DNA from: Tolypeutes matacus
Lineage: Eukaryota > Chordata > Mammalia > Cingulata > Chlamyphoridae
Length of the DNA stretch: 64,000 bases
Assembly (NCBI GenBank): GCA_026826555.1
Contig: JAKSZT010004976.1
Span: 8,283,658-8,347,657, forward strand
Direction: 5' to 3'
Shown: positions 35,160 through 45,624 of the stretch, piece by piece
How positions within the stretch are numbered: position 1 is the stretch's first letter
Layout: each line of letters begins with the position of its first letter
Position numbers and translations under genes: made by a program
Notes under the pieces: model-generated
What the model saw: only the letters and a program-made list of their open reading frames with translations
What the model was told of the DNA's origin: nothing
Database searches by the model: none

Positions 35160-36643
35160 AGAGTGTGTTGTTTAATCTCCATATATTTGTGAATTTTCCC
35201 TTTTTCTGCCTGTTGTTGATTTCCAACTATATTCCATTATGATCAGAGAAAGTGCTTTTCAATCTTTTTAAATTAATTGATATGTGACCCAATATATGGT
35301 CTACCCTGGAGAAAGATCTATGAGCACTTGAGAAGAATGTATATCCTGCTGTTTGGGAGTGCAGTGTTCTGTATATATCTATTAAGTTTAGTCCATTTAT
35401 CATTTTATTCAAGCACTCTGTAAAGAAACAGAGAGCAATAAACAATAAAGATTGATCCTCTGCCCAAATGTTCTATCCAATGCTGAGAGCGGTGTATTGA
35501 AGTCTCCAACTATTATTGCAGAGATATCTATCTCTCCCTTCAGTTTTCCCAGTGTTTGCTTCATGTAATTTGGGGCATCCTGGTTAGGTGCATATACATT
35601 TATGATTGTTATTTCTTCCTAGTGCATTGCCCCTCTTATTAATATATAATGTCCTTTCTTGTCTCTAATAACATTTTTGCTTTTAACATGTATTTCATCC
35701 AATATAAGTATAGCTAGTCCAGCTTTTTGTTGTTGTTGTTGTTGTTGTTACTGCATGCATGGAATATCTTTTTCTAGCCTTTCACTTTCAATCTATTAGT
35801 ATCTTTGCATGTAAGGTGAGTCTCTTGTAGATAGCATATAGATGGTTCATATTTTCCTATCCATTTCACCAGTCTGTGTCTTTTGATTAGGGAGTTTAAT
35901 ACATTAACATTAAATATTATTCATGTCAAGACAGTACTTACTTCACCCATTTTGACCTTTGAGTTTTATCTGTCATATTTTATTTTCACCACTATTTTTA
36001 CATTTTCAGAAATAATTTTCATTATAGACTCTCTGCCAAACCTCTCTCTCCTGTATTTTCTTTTCAGGCTGTAGCACTCCCTTTAGTATTTCCTGAAAAG
36101 CTGGTTTCTTGGTTACAAACTCTCTCAGTTTCTGTTTATCTGAGAATATTCTAAATTCACCTTCATTTTTGAAAGACTATCTTACTGGGTATAAGATTCT
36201 TGGCTGGCAGTTTTTCTCTTGCAGTGTCTTAAATATATCATACCACTGCCTTCTTGCCACCATGGCTTCTGATGAGAAATCAGCACTAAATTTTATTGGG
36301 TGTCCCTTGTATGTGATGCATTGTTTTTCTCTTGCTGCTTTTAGAAGTCTGTCTTTGACATTTGGCATTCTGATTAGTATGTGTCTAGGAGTAAGTCTGC
36401 TTGGATTCATTCCAATGGGAGTACATTGCTTCTTGGACATGGATATCTGTCCTTCAATAGGGTTGGGAAATTTTCTACCATTATTTCTTCAAATATTCCT
36501 TCTGTCCCTTTTCTCTAATCTTCTCCTTCTGGGACACCCAGGACATATATGTTTGCACATCTCTTGCTGTCATTTAATTCCCTGAGATCCTGTTCAGTTT
36601 TTTCCATTCTTTTCTTTATCTGTTCTTTTGTATGTTCACTTTT

Positions 36644-36736
36644 TTTTTTTTTTTTACCGGGACGTCCCAGGGATCGAACCCGGGTCCTCCATATGGGAGA
36701 CAGACGCTCAACCATTTGAGCCACATCCGTCCCCCA
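36644..36736 (-). mobile_element. tRNA-derived SINE (single head)
   Basis: Minus-strand. Duplication TATGTTCACTTTT (36631-36643 and 36737-36749) inside L1-D ORF1. Confidence 0.92.
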
Positions 36737-36838
36737 TATGTTCACTTTTGAAGGTCATGTCTTCAAGCTCACCTATCCTTTTTTTCTGCGTTCTCAAATC
36801 TGCTGTTATATGCCTCCAGTGTATTTTTTTTTTTTAAA

Positions 36839-37005
36839 GATTTTATTTATTTATTCATTCATCCCCCCCTTGCTGCCCGCGCTCGCCGGGTCAGCCAACC
36901 ACGCCGCGCGGGTGGGCCCGCCCTCACCAGGAGGCCCGGGGAACCGAACCCGGGGCCTCCCATATGGTAAACGGGAGCCCCACTGATCGAGCCACAGCCA
37001 CCTCC
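36839..37005 (-). mobile_element. tRNA-derived SINE, type A
   Basis: Minus-strand, well preserved, with CpG-rich body. Duplication CCAGTGTATTTTT (36826-36838 and 37006-37018). Confidence 0.94.
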
Positions 37006-37279
37006 CCAGTGTATTTTTAATTTCATTTATTGTGCATTTTATTCCCATAAAATCTGCTATTTTTCTATGTATGCTTTCAAATTATTAATATCCTTAATTT
37101 CTTTAGCCATCTTATTGAATTTATTAAGGTGATTTGTTTGAACATCTGTGATTAGTTGTCTCAACTCTTTGTGTCATCTGGGGGCTTATCTTTTTCCTTT
37201 GACTGGGCCATATCTTCCTGTTTCTTGTTTGGATTGTAATTTTTTGTTGGTGTCTTAGCATCTGGCTTACTAGATGTAT

Positions 37280-39805
37280 TTATTCTGGATGCAGTTTCTC
37301 TCTTTAATTTACAGCTTTCTTGCCTTTTCTCCCTTGCTAGTAGGAGCCAAGGATGTAGTTGGTACTGTAAGCTATAGAGGCTGAAGTTGCCTGCATTGCC
37401 CCAGAAACCGATGAAGCTTCTCCCACATTTCTCCCCTGCTAGGCATAGGGATGGAGCTGCAGCTATGTGTAGTAATACAAGCCTTGCAGACCAAGAATGT
37501 CTGTAGTTGCCCAGAGAGACTAATGTCTCTCCCCTTCTTCCCCTGCCTGGGTGGGGATGGGGCTGCAGGTGTGGGCAGCAAACTAAGCCCTGCAGGTCCA
37601 AAACTGACGGCAGTTGACCAGGTAGACTAATGTAGCTCCGGCCCTCCCCCCTCCCATACACTTTCTTAAACTGATCAATGCCTATTTATTGAATAAATGT
37701 ACTACTGGAGTAAGAAGTGGCTGAGTCCCGTGTTACATGGGCAGATGGAGGGTATGTGAATGGGTGAAAGGGGGGCCCAATCCAGGACCTGAGGCCATGT
37801 GGATGAGGCACAGCTCTACCTTGCCCTTTTCCATGGGCGTCCTTGATGCTTAGATTCCCACTGCTCCCATTCTGCAGATGAGGAAACGAAGGCTCAGAAA
37901 AGAGAAATCATTGGCCTGAAGTCGCACACCTCCTCTTCATCTCCCTTGCAGGTGAAGTGCAGGGAAGGAAAACCCGAGGATCAGTGTCGGGGGAGGAGGG
38001 CACTCTCCTAAGTTTATTGGGCAACAGGCTGCAGGAGAGGGAGCTGGAGACAGAAGGGTTGGGGTGTAATAACTTAAAAACCTCTAGAGACCTCAGAGGG
38101 AGGGTGGGGGTATTTACAAGGATTTGTAAAATGTGCCCCACACTAGCCTGGGGCAGGAATGGGGGTTCAGGCATGAGGGAGAGGGACGGGGGATGGGAAG
38201 GAAGCTAGCTGCCTCTCTGACCCCCACTCAAAGAGCCCCAAATTCTCCAGTCTTTAGGCTCAGCAACTCCCCCCGCCCCAGCCCAAGGTTTAATTCTTGA
38301 GCTATTGTGAGGAATGGAAGGGTTTACTCAATTTCCCTCCTGCCCCTACTCTGCCCCCAAAGTCTCATTTGTCTCATGGTAGGACGAGGCAGGGGTCAAG
38401 ACCGGCTGGAGGCTCCAGGAAGATGCTAGCTCCCCCCAGCCCCATTGTCCCCTCAGGCCTGGAGAAGAGCAGAGGACATTCTCTGCCTCCAAAATCTACT
38501 TCAGGGAAACCAAGACCATGACAAGGGGAGAATCCCATCCCTGCCTCTGCCCGTCCTGTAGAAGCAAAGGGGCCAAGAGAGAGGAGGAGGAGGGGACCCG
38601 GGCCACAGCACCTCAGAGGTTGAGGTTGTTGGTGATGCCGGTGACAAGGGTACAGAAGGCCATGGTGCTTCCTGCCACGCGACGGATGAGAACACCCTGC
38701 AGGCCCGGGGAGGGGGGCAGCTGGCAGACCTCCACTTTGGAGTGAGACAGGGGCTCGGGTCCACTCGTGACCCTGTGCAGGTAAACCAGCAGGAATGGCT
38801 GTGGGCCAAAAGTGCCTGCAGTTGCCCTGAGAGGCTGAGGGAGCACTGTCATTTCTGCCTTTTAAGGGGTGAAGAGGCATCCAACAGCCTAATCTGTGCA
38901 GTTGCACAGAGAGGCTGAGGGAACACAGCTCCCCTCCTGTTCTATTGGGGATCAGGGATGCTGCCACAGGTGTTCGAGTATCCAGTCTGTGTGGGCTGAA
39001 AGTGCCTGCAGTTGTCCAGAGAGGCTGAAGAAACACCAGCCCCCTCCTATCCTATGGGTGGGGGTGGGGATGGAATCAAAGGCGCTCAGCAAACCAGTCC
39101 ATGCAGGCTAAGAGCACTTGCAATTGACCTGAGAGGCCGAGGAAACATAGCTTCCCTCCTATCCTACTGGGGGGCAAGGATGGAGCCCCAGGTGTCCTGT
39201 CTGTGCTGACCGAAAGCACCTGCAGTTGTTTGGAGAGACTGGTGCAGGTTCCCCCAGCTTTCTCTCTGCTGGAGGTGGGGCTGGGGCCTAGCCTAATCCA
39301 ACCTGGGTGGAAAGAAGCCAGACCCTACTATCACTGTGATTTTCAATCAGTCCTGCTTCCCCTCAAGCCAGGGGCAGAGTTAAAATTGTGGCCACCAGCC
39401 TCTATCCTACTTGGGCAGGTTCAAACTTTAGCTGTTCTTAGGGTTATACTTTAGCCAGTTGAACTTATTAATCAGTAGCTGAAGTCAGTGTCCAATTGTC
39501 TTTTCCTCCACTGTTTTTGGGAAATGGAGTTTCCAACTCCAGCCGTGGAATAGCTCCCCAGGCAGCTTGTGCCTCCATTGGAGGATGGGCACCAGCTTCT
39601 GAGGCATGGAGTACTCTACTCACGAATCTTCACTGTAGATGGGCAGTCTCCCTCTTCCATTCTTTCAAGGATGCTGCAGGATTCTCTTCGTTCTCCTGGG
39701 GCCCCCAAACAGGTGCTTTAGATAGCTCTGGGTGATTACTAACTGTCCTGTAGGACGAGCTGACTCTTGGAGCTTTTCACTCTGCTGCCACCTGGCCCCT
39801 CCCTC
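37280..39805 (-). promoter_or_regulatory. L1-D 5' UTR with tandem ~110-bp units, split by a gene fragment
   Basis: GC-rich leader with repeated 'CTGCAGTTG...GAGAGGCTGA' blocks on the plus strand. Anchors lie at about 37394, 37504, 37611, then 38819, 38899, 39009, 39121 and 39223, a spacing of about 110 bp (80 once). L1 5' UTRs usually hold the internal promoter, so these may be promoter monomers. The gap between 37611 and 38819 is one period plus about 1.1 kb of unrelated DNA. The 5' end lies near 39805, where older L1 sequence resumes. Confidence 0.7.
38013..38784 (-). pseudogene. Terminal exon and 3' UTR fragment of an unidentified host gene
   Basis: Minus-strand segment that looks like the last exon of a mammalian gene. 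A possible splice acceptor (pyrimidine-rich, ending ...CTGCACAG) lies near 38775. It is followed by about 50 codons with strongly GC-biased third positions, ending '...TMAFCTLVTGITNNLNL' and TGA at about 38614-38616. A GC-rich 3' UTR of about 600 bp leads to AATAAA (38013-38018). There is no poly(A) tract, and a MIR relic lies beyond the signal (37850-37928), so this is genomic DNA rather than a processed copy. I do not recognise the protein. No other exon is visible in the window. It lies inside L1-D's 5' UTR. Confidence 0.55.
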
Positions 39806-41690
39806 TCGTTGCATTCCCCAATGGCTGGAGATGTTGAGCATCTTTTCATCTGCTTATTGTCATTTGGAGCTCTTCTTTGGACAAATGTCCACTAAAGTCC
39901 TTTGCCCATTTTTTAATTGGGTTGTTTGTCTTTTTGTTGAGTTGTAAGAGTTCTTTATATATTCTGGATATAGACCCTTATCAGATATATGATTTGCACC
40001 TATTTTCTCCCATTCTGTAGGCTGTCTTTTCACTTTCTTGATAATATCCTTTGATGCACAAAGTTTTTAATTTTGATGAAGTTGAATTTATTTTTTGTTG
40101 TTGTTTGTGTTTTTGGCCTCATATCTAGGAATCCATTGCCAAATCCAAGGTCATGAAGATTTTCCTCTATGTTATCTTCTAAGAGTTTTGTGCTTTTAGC
40201 TAATATTTACGTCCTTGATCAATTTTTCATTTTTTATGTATGGTGTGAGGTAGGGGTCCAATTCCATTCTTTTGCATATGGATATCCACTTTACCCAGCA
40301 CAATTTGTTAAAGAGACTATTCTTTCCCCATTGCATGTTCTTGGCACTAGTGTCAAAAATCAAATGGCTGTAGACATGTGAGTCTGCCTCTGGACTTTCA
40401 ATTCTATTTCATTGGTCTATATATACTCATTATACAAATACCACACTGTTTTCATTACCATAGCTTTCTAGTAGGTTTTTAAATCACGGAGTATGACTCC
40501 TCCAACTTTGTTCTTCTTTTTCAAAATTGTTTGGCTCTTTGAGTCTCCTTGGAACTCTATGATTTTTTTTTTCCTTTTTTAAAAAAGATTTATTTTATTT
40601 ATCCCACCCCCCATTGTCTGTGCTCGCTTTCTGCTCTCTGTGTCTGTTCGTTGTGTGCTCATCTTCTTTTTGGGAGGCACCAGGAACTGAACCCGGGACC
40701 TCCCATGTGGTAGGCAGGCACCCAGCTGCTTGAACCACCTCTGTTCCTCGCTTGTTGTGTCTTTCATTGTGTCTCCTTGTTGTGTCTCTTTGTTGCATCA
40801 TCTCATTGTGTCAACTCACTGTACCAGCCTGTCACATCAGCTAGCTGTCTTGCTTGTATTCTTTAGGTAGCACCGGGAACTGAACCCAGGATCTCCGTGT
40901 GGTAGGCGGGCACCCAACTGCTTGAGCCACATCCACTTCCCTCTATATGATTTTTTAAAAAGATTTATTTATTTATCTCTCCCCATCCCCTCATTGTTTG
41001 CACTTGCTGTTTCTGTTTGTCTTTGTTTCTTTAGGAGGCACCGGGAACCAAACCCAGACCTCCGATGTGGGAAGGAGGCGCTTAATCACTTAAGCCATCA
41101 CTGTTCCCTGCTTTGTTGTGTCTCTTGTTATGTTTTTCCTCATGTCTCTTGTTGTGTCATCTTGTCTTGTCAGCTCGCTGCATCTTCCCATTGCACCAGC
41201 TTGCTGTCCTGCTCGTCCTCTTTAGGAGGCACCAGGAATCTCTGCTCCCTGCTTTGTTGTGTCTCTTATTATGTTTTTCTTCTTGTGTCTCTTGTTGCGT
41301 CATCTTGTTATGTCAGCTTGCCATGCCTGCCTGTTGCGCCAGCTCACTATCTTCTTTATTTTTATTTTATTTTATTTTTTTAAAGATTTTATTTATTTAT
41401 TCATTTATCACCCCCCTTGCTGCTCGCGCTCACCGGGTCAACCAACCACGCCGTACGGGCAGGCCCGCCCTCACCAGGAGGCCCTGGGAACCGAACCCGG
41501 GGCCCCCCACATGGTAAACGGGAGCCCTACTGACTGAGCCACAGCCGCTTCCCTCACTATCTTCTTTAGGAGGCACTGAGAACCGAACCACAGACCTCCC
41601 ATGTGGTAGGCAGGAGCCCAATCACTTGAGCCACATCCGCTTCCTCTATATGATTTTGAGGATAGGTTTTAAATGGAAATTTTTTGAAAA
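39806..41690 (-). mobile_element. Ancient L1, right part, with SINE cluster
   Basis: Continuation of 29080-29700: 'GCATTCCCCAATGGCTGGAGATGTTGAGC' onward to about 40566, then 41645-41690 after the SINE cluster ('GATTTTGAGGATAGGTTTTAAATGG'). Old ORF2 C-terminal sequence on the minus strand. Confidence 0.8.
40567..41643 (-). mobile_element. SINE cluster: two multi-head SINEs at one target, one nested SINE
   Basis: CTCTAtaTGATTTT occurs at 40555, 40941 and 41644, bracketing two SINE blocks: 40567-40940 (two heads) and 40955-41643 (several heads, with an internal duplication of about 130 bp, 41100-41235 against 41240-41345). A type A SINE is nested at 41359-41553 with duplication TCACTATCTTCTTTA (41344-41358 and 41554-41568). 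All are in minus orientation. Confidence 0.85.
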
Positions 41691-41732
41691 CACATTACAC
41701 ATTTGCTTATATATTTTTTCAGAGCAGTTTTT

Positions 41733-41955
41733 TGTTGTTTTCTTTTGTTTTTGTTTTTGAGGTACCAGGGCTGGGTATTAAATCATATGTGGGAAGCCAG
41801 CACTCAACCACTAAGCCACATTGGCTTCCCTTAGTTGTTTTTTTCATTTGTTTTGCTTGTTGTTTTTGTTTTATCTAGGAAGTACTGAGAATCAAACCCA
41901 GGACCTCCCATGTGGGAAGCAGGTGCTCAACTGTTTGTGCCACATCCACCCTCCT
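41733..41955 (-). mobile_element. Dimeric tRNA-derived SINE
   Basis: Two complemented heads (about 41758-41830 and 41878-41952). Duplication CAGAGCA(g/a)TTTTT (41720-41732 and 41956-41968). Confidence 0.85.
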
Positions 41956-41968
41956 CAGAGCAATTTTT

Positions 41969-42353
41969 AAAAATGTACTATTATGTAGAATTTTTAAAAA
42001 AGATTTATTTATTTATTTACTTTTAACCCCTTGAGGAAAGTACTATCAGCATTCCCATTTTTACAGATGAGGTGACCAAGGCACAGAGAGGTGTCAAAAC
42101 GAGGCTCCAGGTGGGAGCCATGAGGGAAGCCAGCCTGGCAGTTGGTCAGTGACCAGGGCATGTTGCAGAGGAAAGGTCTGTAGCCGGGGAGAGGACAGCA
42201 GGGCACCAGGAGTTAGCCCTCCTTCTGCCTCCAAAAGGAAGGTGTCAGCATTTGGGACGTCTTAGTGCATCTCTGAATTAAGGATACCTCCCAAATATCT
42301 GCCTGGCTCCAGCCTTGCTCCTGGCCCAGAGCTGTAGCGTCATTTGCCTGTTG
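41969..42353. other. Intergenic with MIR core
   Basis: MIR-like core at about 42030-42110 ('CATTTTTACAGATGAGGTGACCAAGGCACAGAGAGG'). Nothing else recognised. Confidence 0.55.
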
Positions 42354-42592
42354 CACTTTTTTTTTTTAATGTATATTTTATTTCTTTTTAAAAGATACTT
42401 AGATTACATAAAATGTTACATAAAAAAAATATAAGGGATTCCCATATGCCCCACTCTCCACACCTCCCACTTTTCCCCACATTAACAACTTCTTTCATTA
42501 GTGAGGTACATTCATTGCAATTGATGAACACATTTTGGAGCATTGCCACTAAGCATGGATTATAGTTAACATTGTAGTTTATACTCTCCCAC
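42354..42592 (-). mobile_element. L1 3' UTR insertion, minus strand
   Basis: Complement of the 3' UTR at 9904 and 31771 ('AAAGATACTTAGATTACATAAAATG', 'GGGATTCCCATATGCCCC'). Duplication TTGCCTGTTG (42344-42353 and 42593-42602). Confidence 0.88.
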
Positions 42593-42602
42593 TTGCCTGT
42601 TG

Positions 42603-43098
42603 GAATTTGCTCTCAGCATGTCTAAAATGGAAATTTTCATTCCCTTCTCCCCTCCCCCTGCCACCTCTCCTACTGAGGGACAGCCCCCAAAAGCCTGGCG
42701 CCATTGTGACTCCTCTTGCCCCCCAGCCCCACGTAGGGATTTAGCAGACACCCCCAGGGGTTCAGTGTTGGCTCCCCTGCCTGCAGCTGGGTGACCTCGG
42801 AGCAGACATAACTTTAGGAGCCTCAACTTCTTCATTTCTAAAATGGTGGGAAATGCTCCGAGGCTGGCTGTACGCAAAGTGTGAACACCTGGCCTGTGGT
42901 AAATACTTATTACATTTCGGACTCCCCCTCCCCCTCCACTGATCAGGTCCTCCCAGTTCTGCCTCCTTGATCTCACTCCCATTGGCCGCTGCCCTCCGTC
43001 CCACTGCTTGGTCCAGGCCATGTTGATCTTTCCAGAACAGTCTCCTTGGCTCGCCCTTGCCCCGAGGCAGCCTCTTGTCCACATTGCAGCCAGGGAGT
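42603..43098. other. Unassigned GC-rich unique DNA
   Basis: No gene recognised. An open frame of about 170 codons on the minus strand (42566-43084) has no domain wording I know, and begins in or near repeats. Could hold an old relic. Confidence 0.4.
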
Positions 43099-43104
43099 CT
43101 TTCT

Positions 43105-43600
43105 TTTTTTTTTTTTTAAAAACAATTTATTGAAGTATATAATTCATACATGAACATACATAAACAATAAGTGTTTAGTAAACACTGTGAACTTAAAAAC
43201 AAACATGCATAACATCATATAGGGCTCCCATACATCACCCCACCACAAATACTTTGCATTGTTGGGAAACATTTGTTAACAAATTATGAAAGAGCATCAT
43301 CAAAGTATTACTACTAACTATAGTCTGTATCTTATTCCCCTATACATTTTTTTAAGGCTTTATTTATTTATTTACTTTTATCCATTTTTACACCCTCCCC
43401 CTCCGTTTTTGCTGTTTTGTGTCCATTCACTGGGCAACTCTCTGTGTCCATTTCCTGCCCTCTCTTCTCATCCTTCACCTCCTGTCTTCACTGGGATTCG
43501 ATCCTCAGAACCTCTGATGTGGGAGAGAGGCGTCCTACCGCCTGCGCCACCTTAGTTCCAGGTTTTTCAGCGCATCTCATCTTGGCTTTCCCTCATGTCA
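43105..43600 (-). mobile_element. Composite element, second copy (SINE plus L1-like 3' tail)
   Basis: Plus reading: T-run, 'AACAATTTATTGAAGTATAtAATTCATACATGAACATACATAAAC' tail (43117-43345), the junction 'CTATACATTTTTTTAAGGCTTTATTTATTTATTTAC', then the SINE tRNA-like unit (to 43600). Same order, orientation and junction as 12479-13027. Possible short duplication CTTTCT at 43099 and 43601. The SINE part is truncated earlier than in the other copy. Confidence 0.75.
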
Positions 43601-43929
43601 CTTTCTGAATTCCACATATGATCCTCTCACTCCTCTGCTTAAATGCTTGTCCGCTAAGTTTTATGTTAGTGGGAAATCAGCCCTTAGGACCCGGAATCAA
43701 GAGAACCATGCAGAGATGGTGTATCTCAAATGTAGTCACAGATGGCGACAGCAGGGCTAGGAGCTCCTTGCATGGCCCTGCAGTGAAATCCTGCAGTTAG
43801 AGTAAGCACGTAATTAACTTTTAGGAGAAAGTAAAAGGATTGTTACTTGGGGGTGCTGTGATTGTCTACCTGGAAACTCAGGATAATCAACTGGAAAATG
43901 AAGATAAATAAGATTTGGTCATGTAGCTA

Positions 43930-44690
43930 ATTATAAGTTTCATATACAGAAAACAGTGACTATTTGATGCGTAAAGAAAATATGATAGAAGAAAAACCCC
44001 ATTTACAGTACACACAAAGAGACAAACTACCTAGGAATTAACTCATTTAAAATGAATTTATATGAACCAAAACTTTAAAGCATGAGAAAAAAAAAATCTT
44101 AAAAAGATATTTGAATGACTAGCAAGACATATCCTGGATATCAGTAGGAAGATCAAATATTTTATTTTTTGTCCCTCAATTTATCTAAACATTTAATGCA
44201 ATCTCAATGAAAATAGCAACTTTTAAATTAGACAACCTGATTCTAAAGTTCCTATGAACAGTAAAACATGCAAAAATAGCCAAGAAAATTCTATAAAAGA
44301 AAACTAAGAATGGGGAGAATATCCCTTCCAAATAATGAGGCATTATAAAACTATTTAATTGAAGTAGTTTGAAACTTGTGCCTGAATGTAGAGCTACATC
44401 AGTGGAACAAATTGGAGAGCCCAGGAATAGACCCAAATACATATGGAAAAGTGGTATTTCAAAGCAGGGAAGAAAAGATGGTTTATTCAAGCTATGGCTT
44501 TGGGACAGCTGACTAGGAGCTGGAGCCATACCTTACTCCTTACAGCAAAGTAAATTCCAGATGGATTAATGTATTTTAAAAAACGTAAAAGTACCACAAG
44601 AAAATATGAGGTTTTTTTTCAATCATCTCCAAAGAGTATGATGTAATATCCAGAAGATATAAAAGACTAATACATTTGTGTATATAAAAT
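43930..44690 (+). mobile_element. Ancient L1 ORF2 fragment
   Basis: Plus-strand diverged ORF2 ('AACTACCTAGGAATTAACTC', 'ATTTAATGCAATCTCAATGAAAATAGCAAC', 'AACAAATTGGAGAGCCCAGGAATAGACCC'). Frames closed. 45475-45620 is a further piece of the same kind. Confidence 0.8.
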
Positions 44691-44958
44691 TTATTTAGGG
44701 GAAATACTTATTTTTAAAGTTTATAAAAATCACAGACTTGATGCAAATATTCTTGCTGTCCTGATTTTGTGATAATCAGGGTAGGCTAAACATTCACTAT
44801 ATTAGAAACCATGCATGTGTCCCCAGACCTAGTTTTTCTCCCTAGGACTGGTTTTTAGAATGCTGATGATAAAACAAGTCTGATTTATTATATGACCATC
44901 CTGTATGAGAAATGACTGTAACTCTAGGTATCTTTGGTCAACCTTAAGAGATATAGCA

Positions 44959-45413
44959 GGGGGATGGATGTGGCTCAAATGGTTGGGTGTCCGTCTCCCA
45001 TATGGAGGGACCTGGGCTTGATCCCTGGGACCTCCTGGTAAAAATTTAAAATAAGAAAAATATAGAGGGTGCGCGGGCCGTTGGGTCCCGTGTGCAGGTG
45101 CACTGTCAGGCCCTGCCGAGCCACGCAGCAAGATGATGACGTAACAAGAGAGTGACACAAGGGAGAGCCACGACGAGACACGCCAAAAAAAACAGGAACT
45201 AAGGTGGTGCAGGCAGTTGGACATTTCTCTCCCATACCGGAGTTTCCAAGGATTGAATCCTGGTGAAGATAGGAGGAAAAGGATGAGAAGAGAGGGCAAG
45301 AAGGAGAGACAGAGAATGGCCCAGTGAATGGACACAAAAACTACAAAAACAGGAGTGGTAGTGGTAGTAAAAATGGATAAAAGTAAATAAATAAATAAAT
45401 CTTTAAAAAAAAA
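44959..45413 (+). mobile_element. Dimeric tRNA-derived SINE, long form
   Basis: Closely parallels 32834-33298: head 1 'GGATGGATGTGGCTCAAATGG', 'GCAGCAAGATGATGACGTAACAAG', head 2 at about 45198-45265, tail 'ATGGATAAAAGTAAATAAATAAATAAATCTTT'. No clear duplication found. Confidence 0.88.
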
Positions 45414-45474
45414 ATCATGGACTTGGAGAAACCATTTGCCTCTCACGTAACAATGGCCCAATCATTTTTTTTTT

Positions 45475-45620
45475 TCTGCTTGTACACCAATGTTTATAGT
45501 AGCATCATTCACAATAGCCAAAAGGTAGACACAACCCATCTGTCCATAGATGGATGAATAAACTGTGGTATATACACACAATGGAAAACTATTCAGCAGT
45601 TAAAAGAATGAAGTTCTTTT
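45475..45620 (+). mobile_element. L1 ORF2 C-terminal fragment
   Basis: 'TAGTAGCATCATTCACAATAGCCAAAAGGT' and 'GATGGATGAATAAACTGTGG' are the usual L1 ORF2 end sequence, plus strand. Confidence 0.8.
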
Positions 45621-45624
45621 TTTA

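Larger units (their letters stand above)
30520..35900 (-). pseudogene. L1-D ORF2 (endonuclease/reverse transcriptase) remnant
   Basis: ORF2p would carry an apurinic-like endonuclease, RT and a C-terminal Cys-rich domain. Recognised pieces on the minus strand: C-terminal domain 30517-31205 ('[16 protein letters not shown]'), thumb and RT end 31514-32821 ('[15 protein letters not shown]'), RT N-terminal part 33862-34277 ('IIHHDQVGF'), linker 34574-34780, endonuclease end 35227-35445 ('FSRVDHILGH', 'TFSDHNGI'). Stops, shifts and six insertions break it. Confidence 0.85.
36100..37260 (-). pseudogene. L1-D ORF1 remnant
   Basis: Minus-strand ORF1: RRM/C-terminal part 36177-36585 ('TPIGMNPSRLTPRHILIRM', 'YKGHPIKFSADFSSE'), coiled-coil pieces near 36590-36640 and 37020-37250. 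Two SINEs interrupt it. Confidence 0.82.
29701..39805 (-). mobile_element. Full-length LINE-1 with many nested insertions (L1-D)
   Basis: Minus-strand L1 inserted in an ancient L1. From right to left: 5' UTR with roughly 110-bp repeats (39805-37280), ORF1 (about 37260-36100), ORF2 (about 35900-30520) and a 3' UTR of about 0.8 kb (30500-29705). Insertions inside include a 1.1-kb host gene fragment (37660-38785), five SINEs, a plus-strand L1 3' end and a chimeric L1 piece. Subtracting these leaves about 7 kb, the length of a complete L1. All frames are broken. Confidence 0.85.

Noticed and set aside
37660..38790. Processed pseudogene (retrocopy) explanation for the gene fragment
   Set aside because: No poly(A) after AATAAA, and the insert continues into MIR-bearing genomic DNA; no flanking duplication was found.
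38374..39036. A 220-codon open frame on the minus strand near the gene fragment
   Set aside because: It runs from L1 5' UTR units through the exon into the 3' UTR in a frame different from the GC3-biased one; open only because the region is GC-rich.
42566..43084. A 172-codon minus-strand open frame in GC-rich DNA
   Set aside because: No recognisable domain, start lies in an unremarkable context and the end runs into an L1 3' UTR insertion; insufficient to call a gene.
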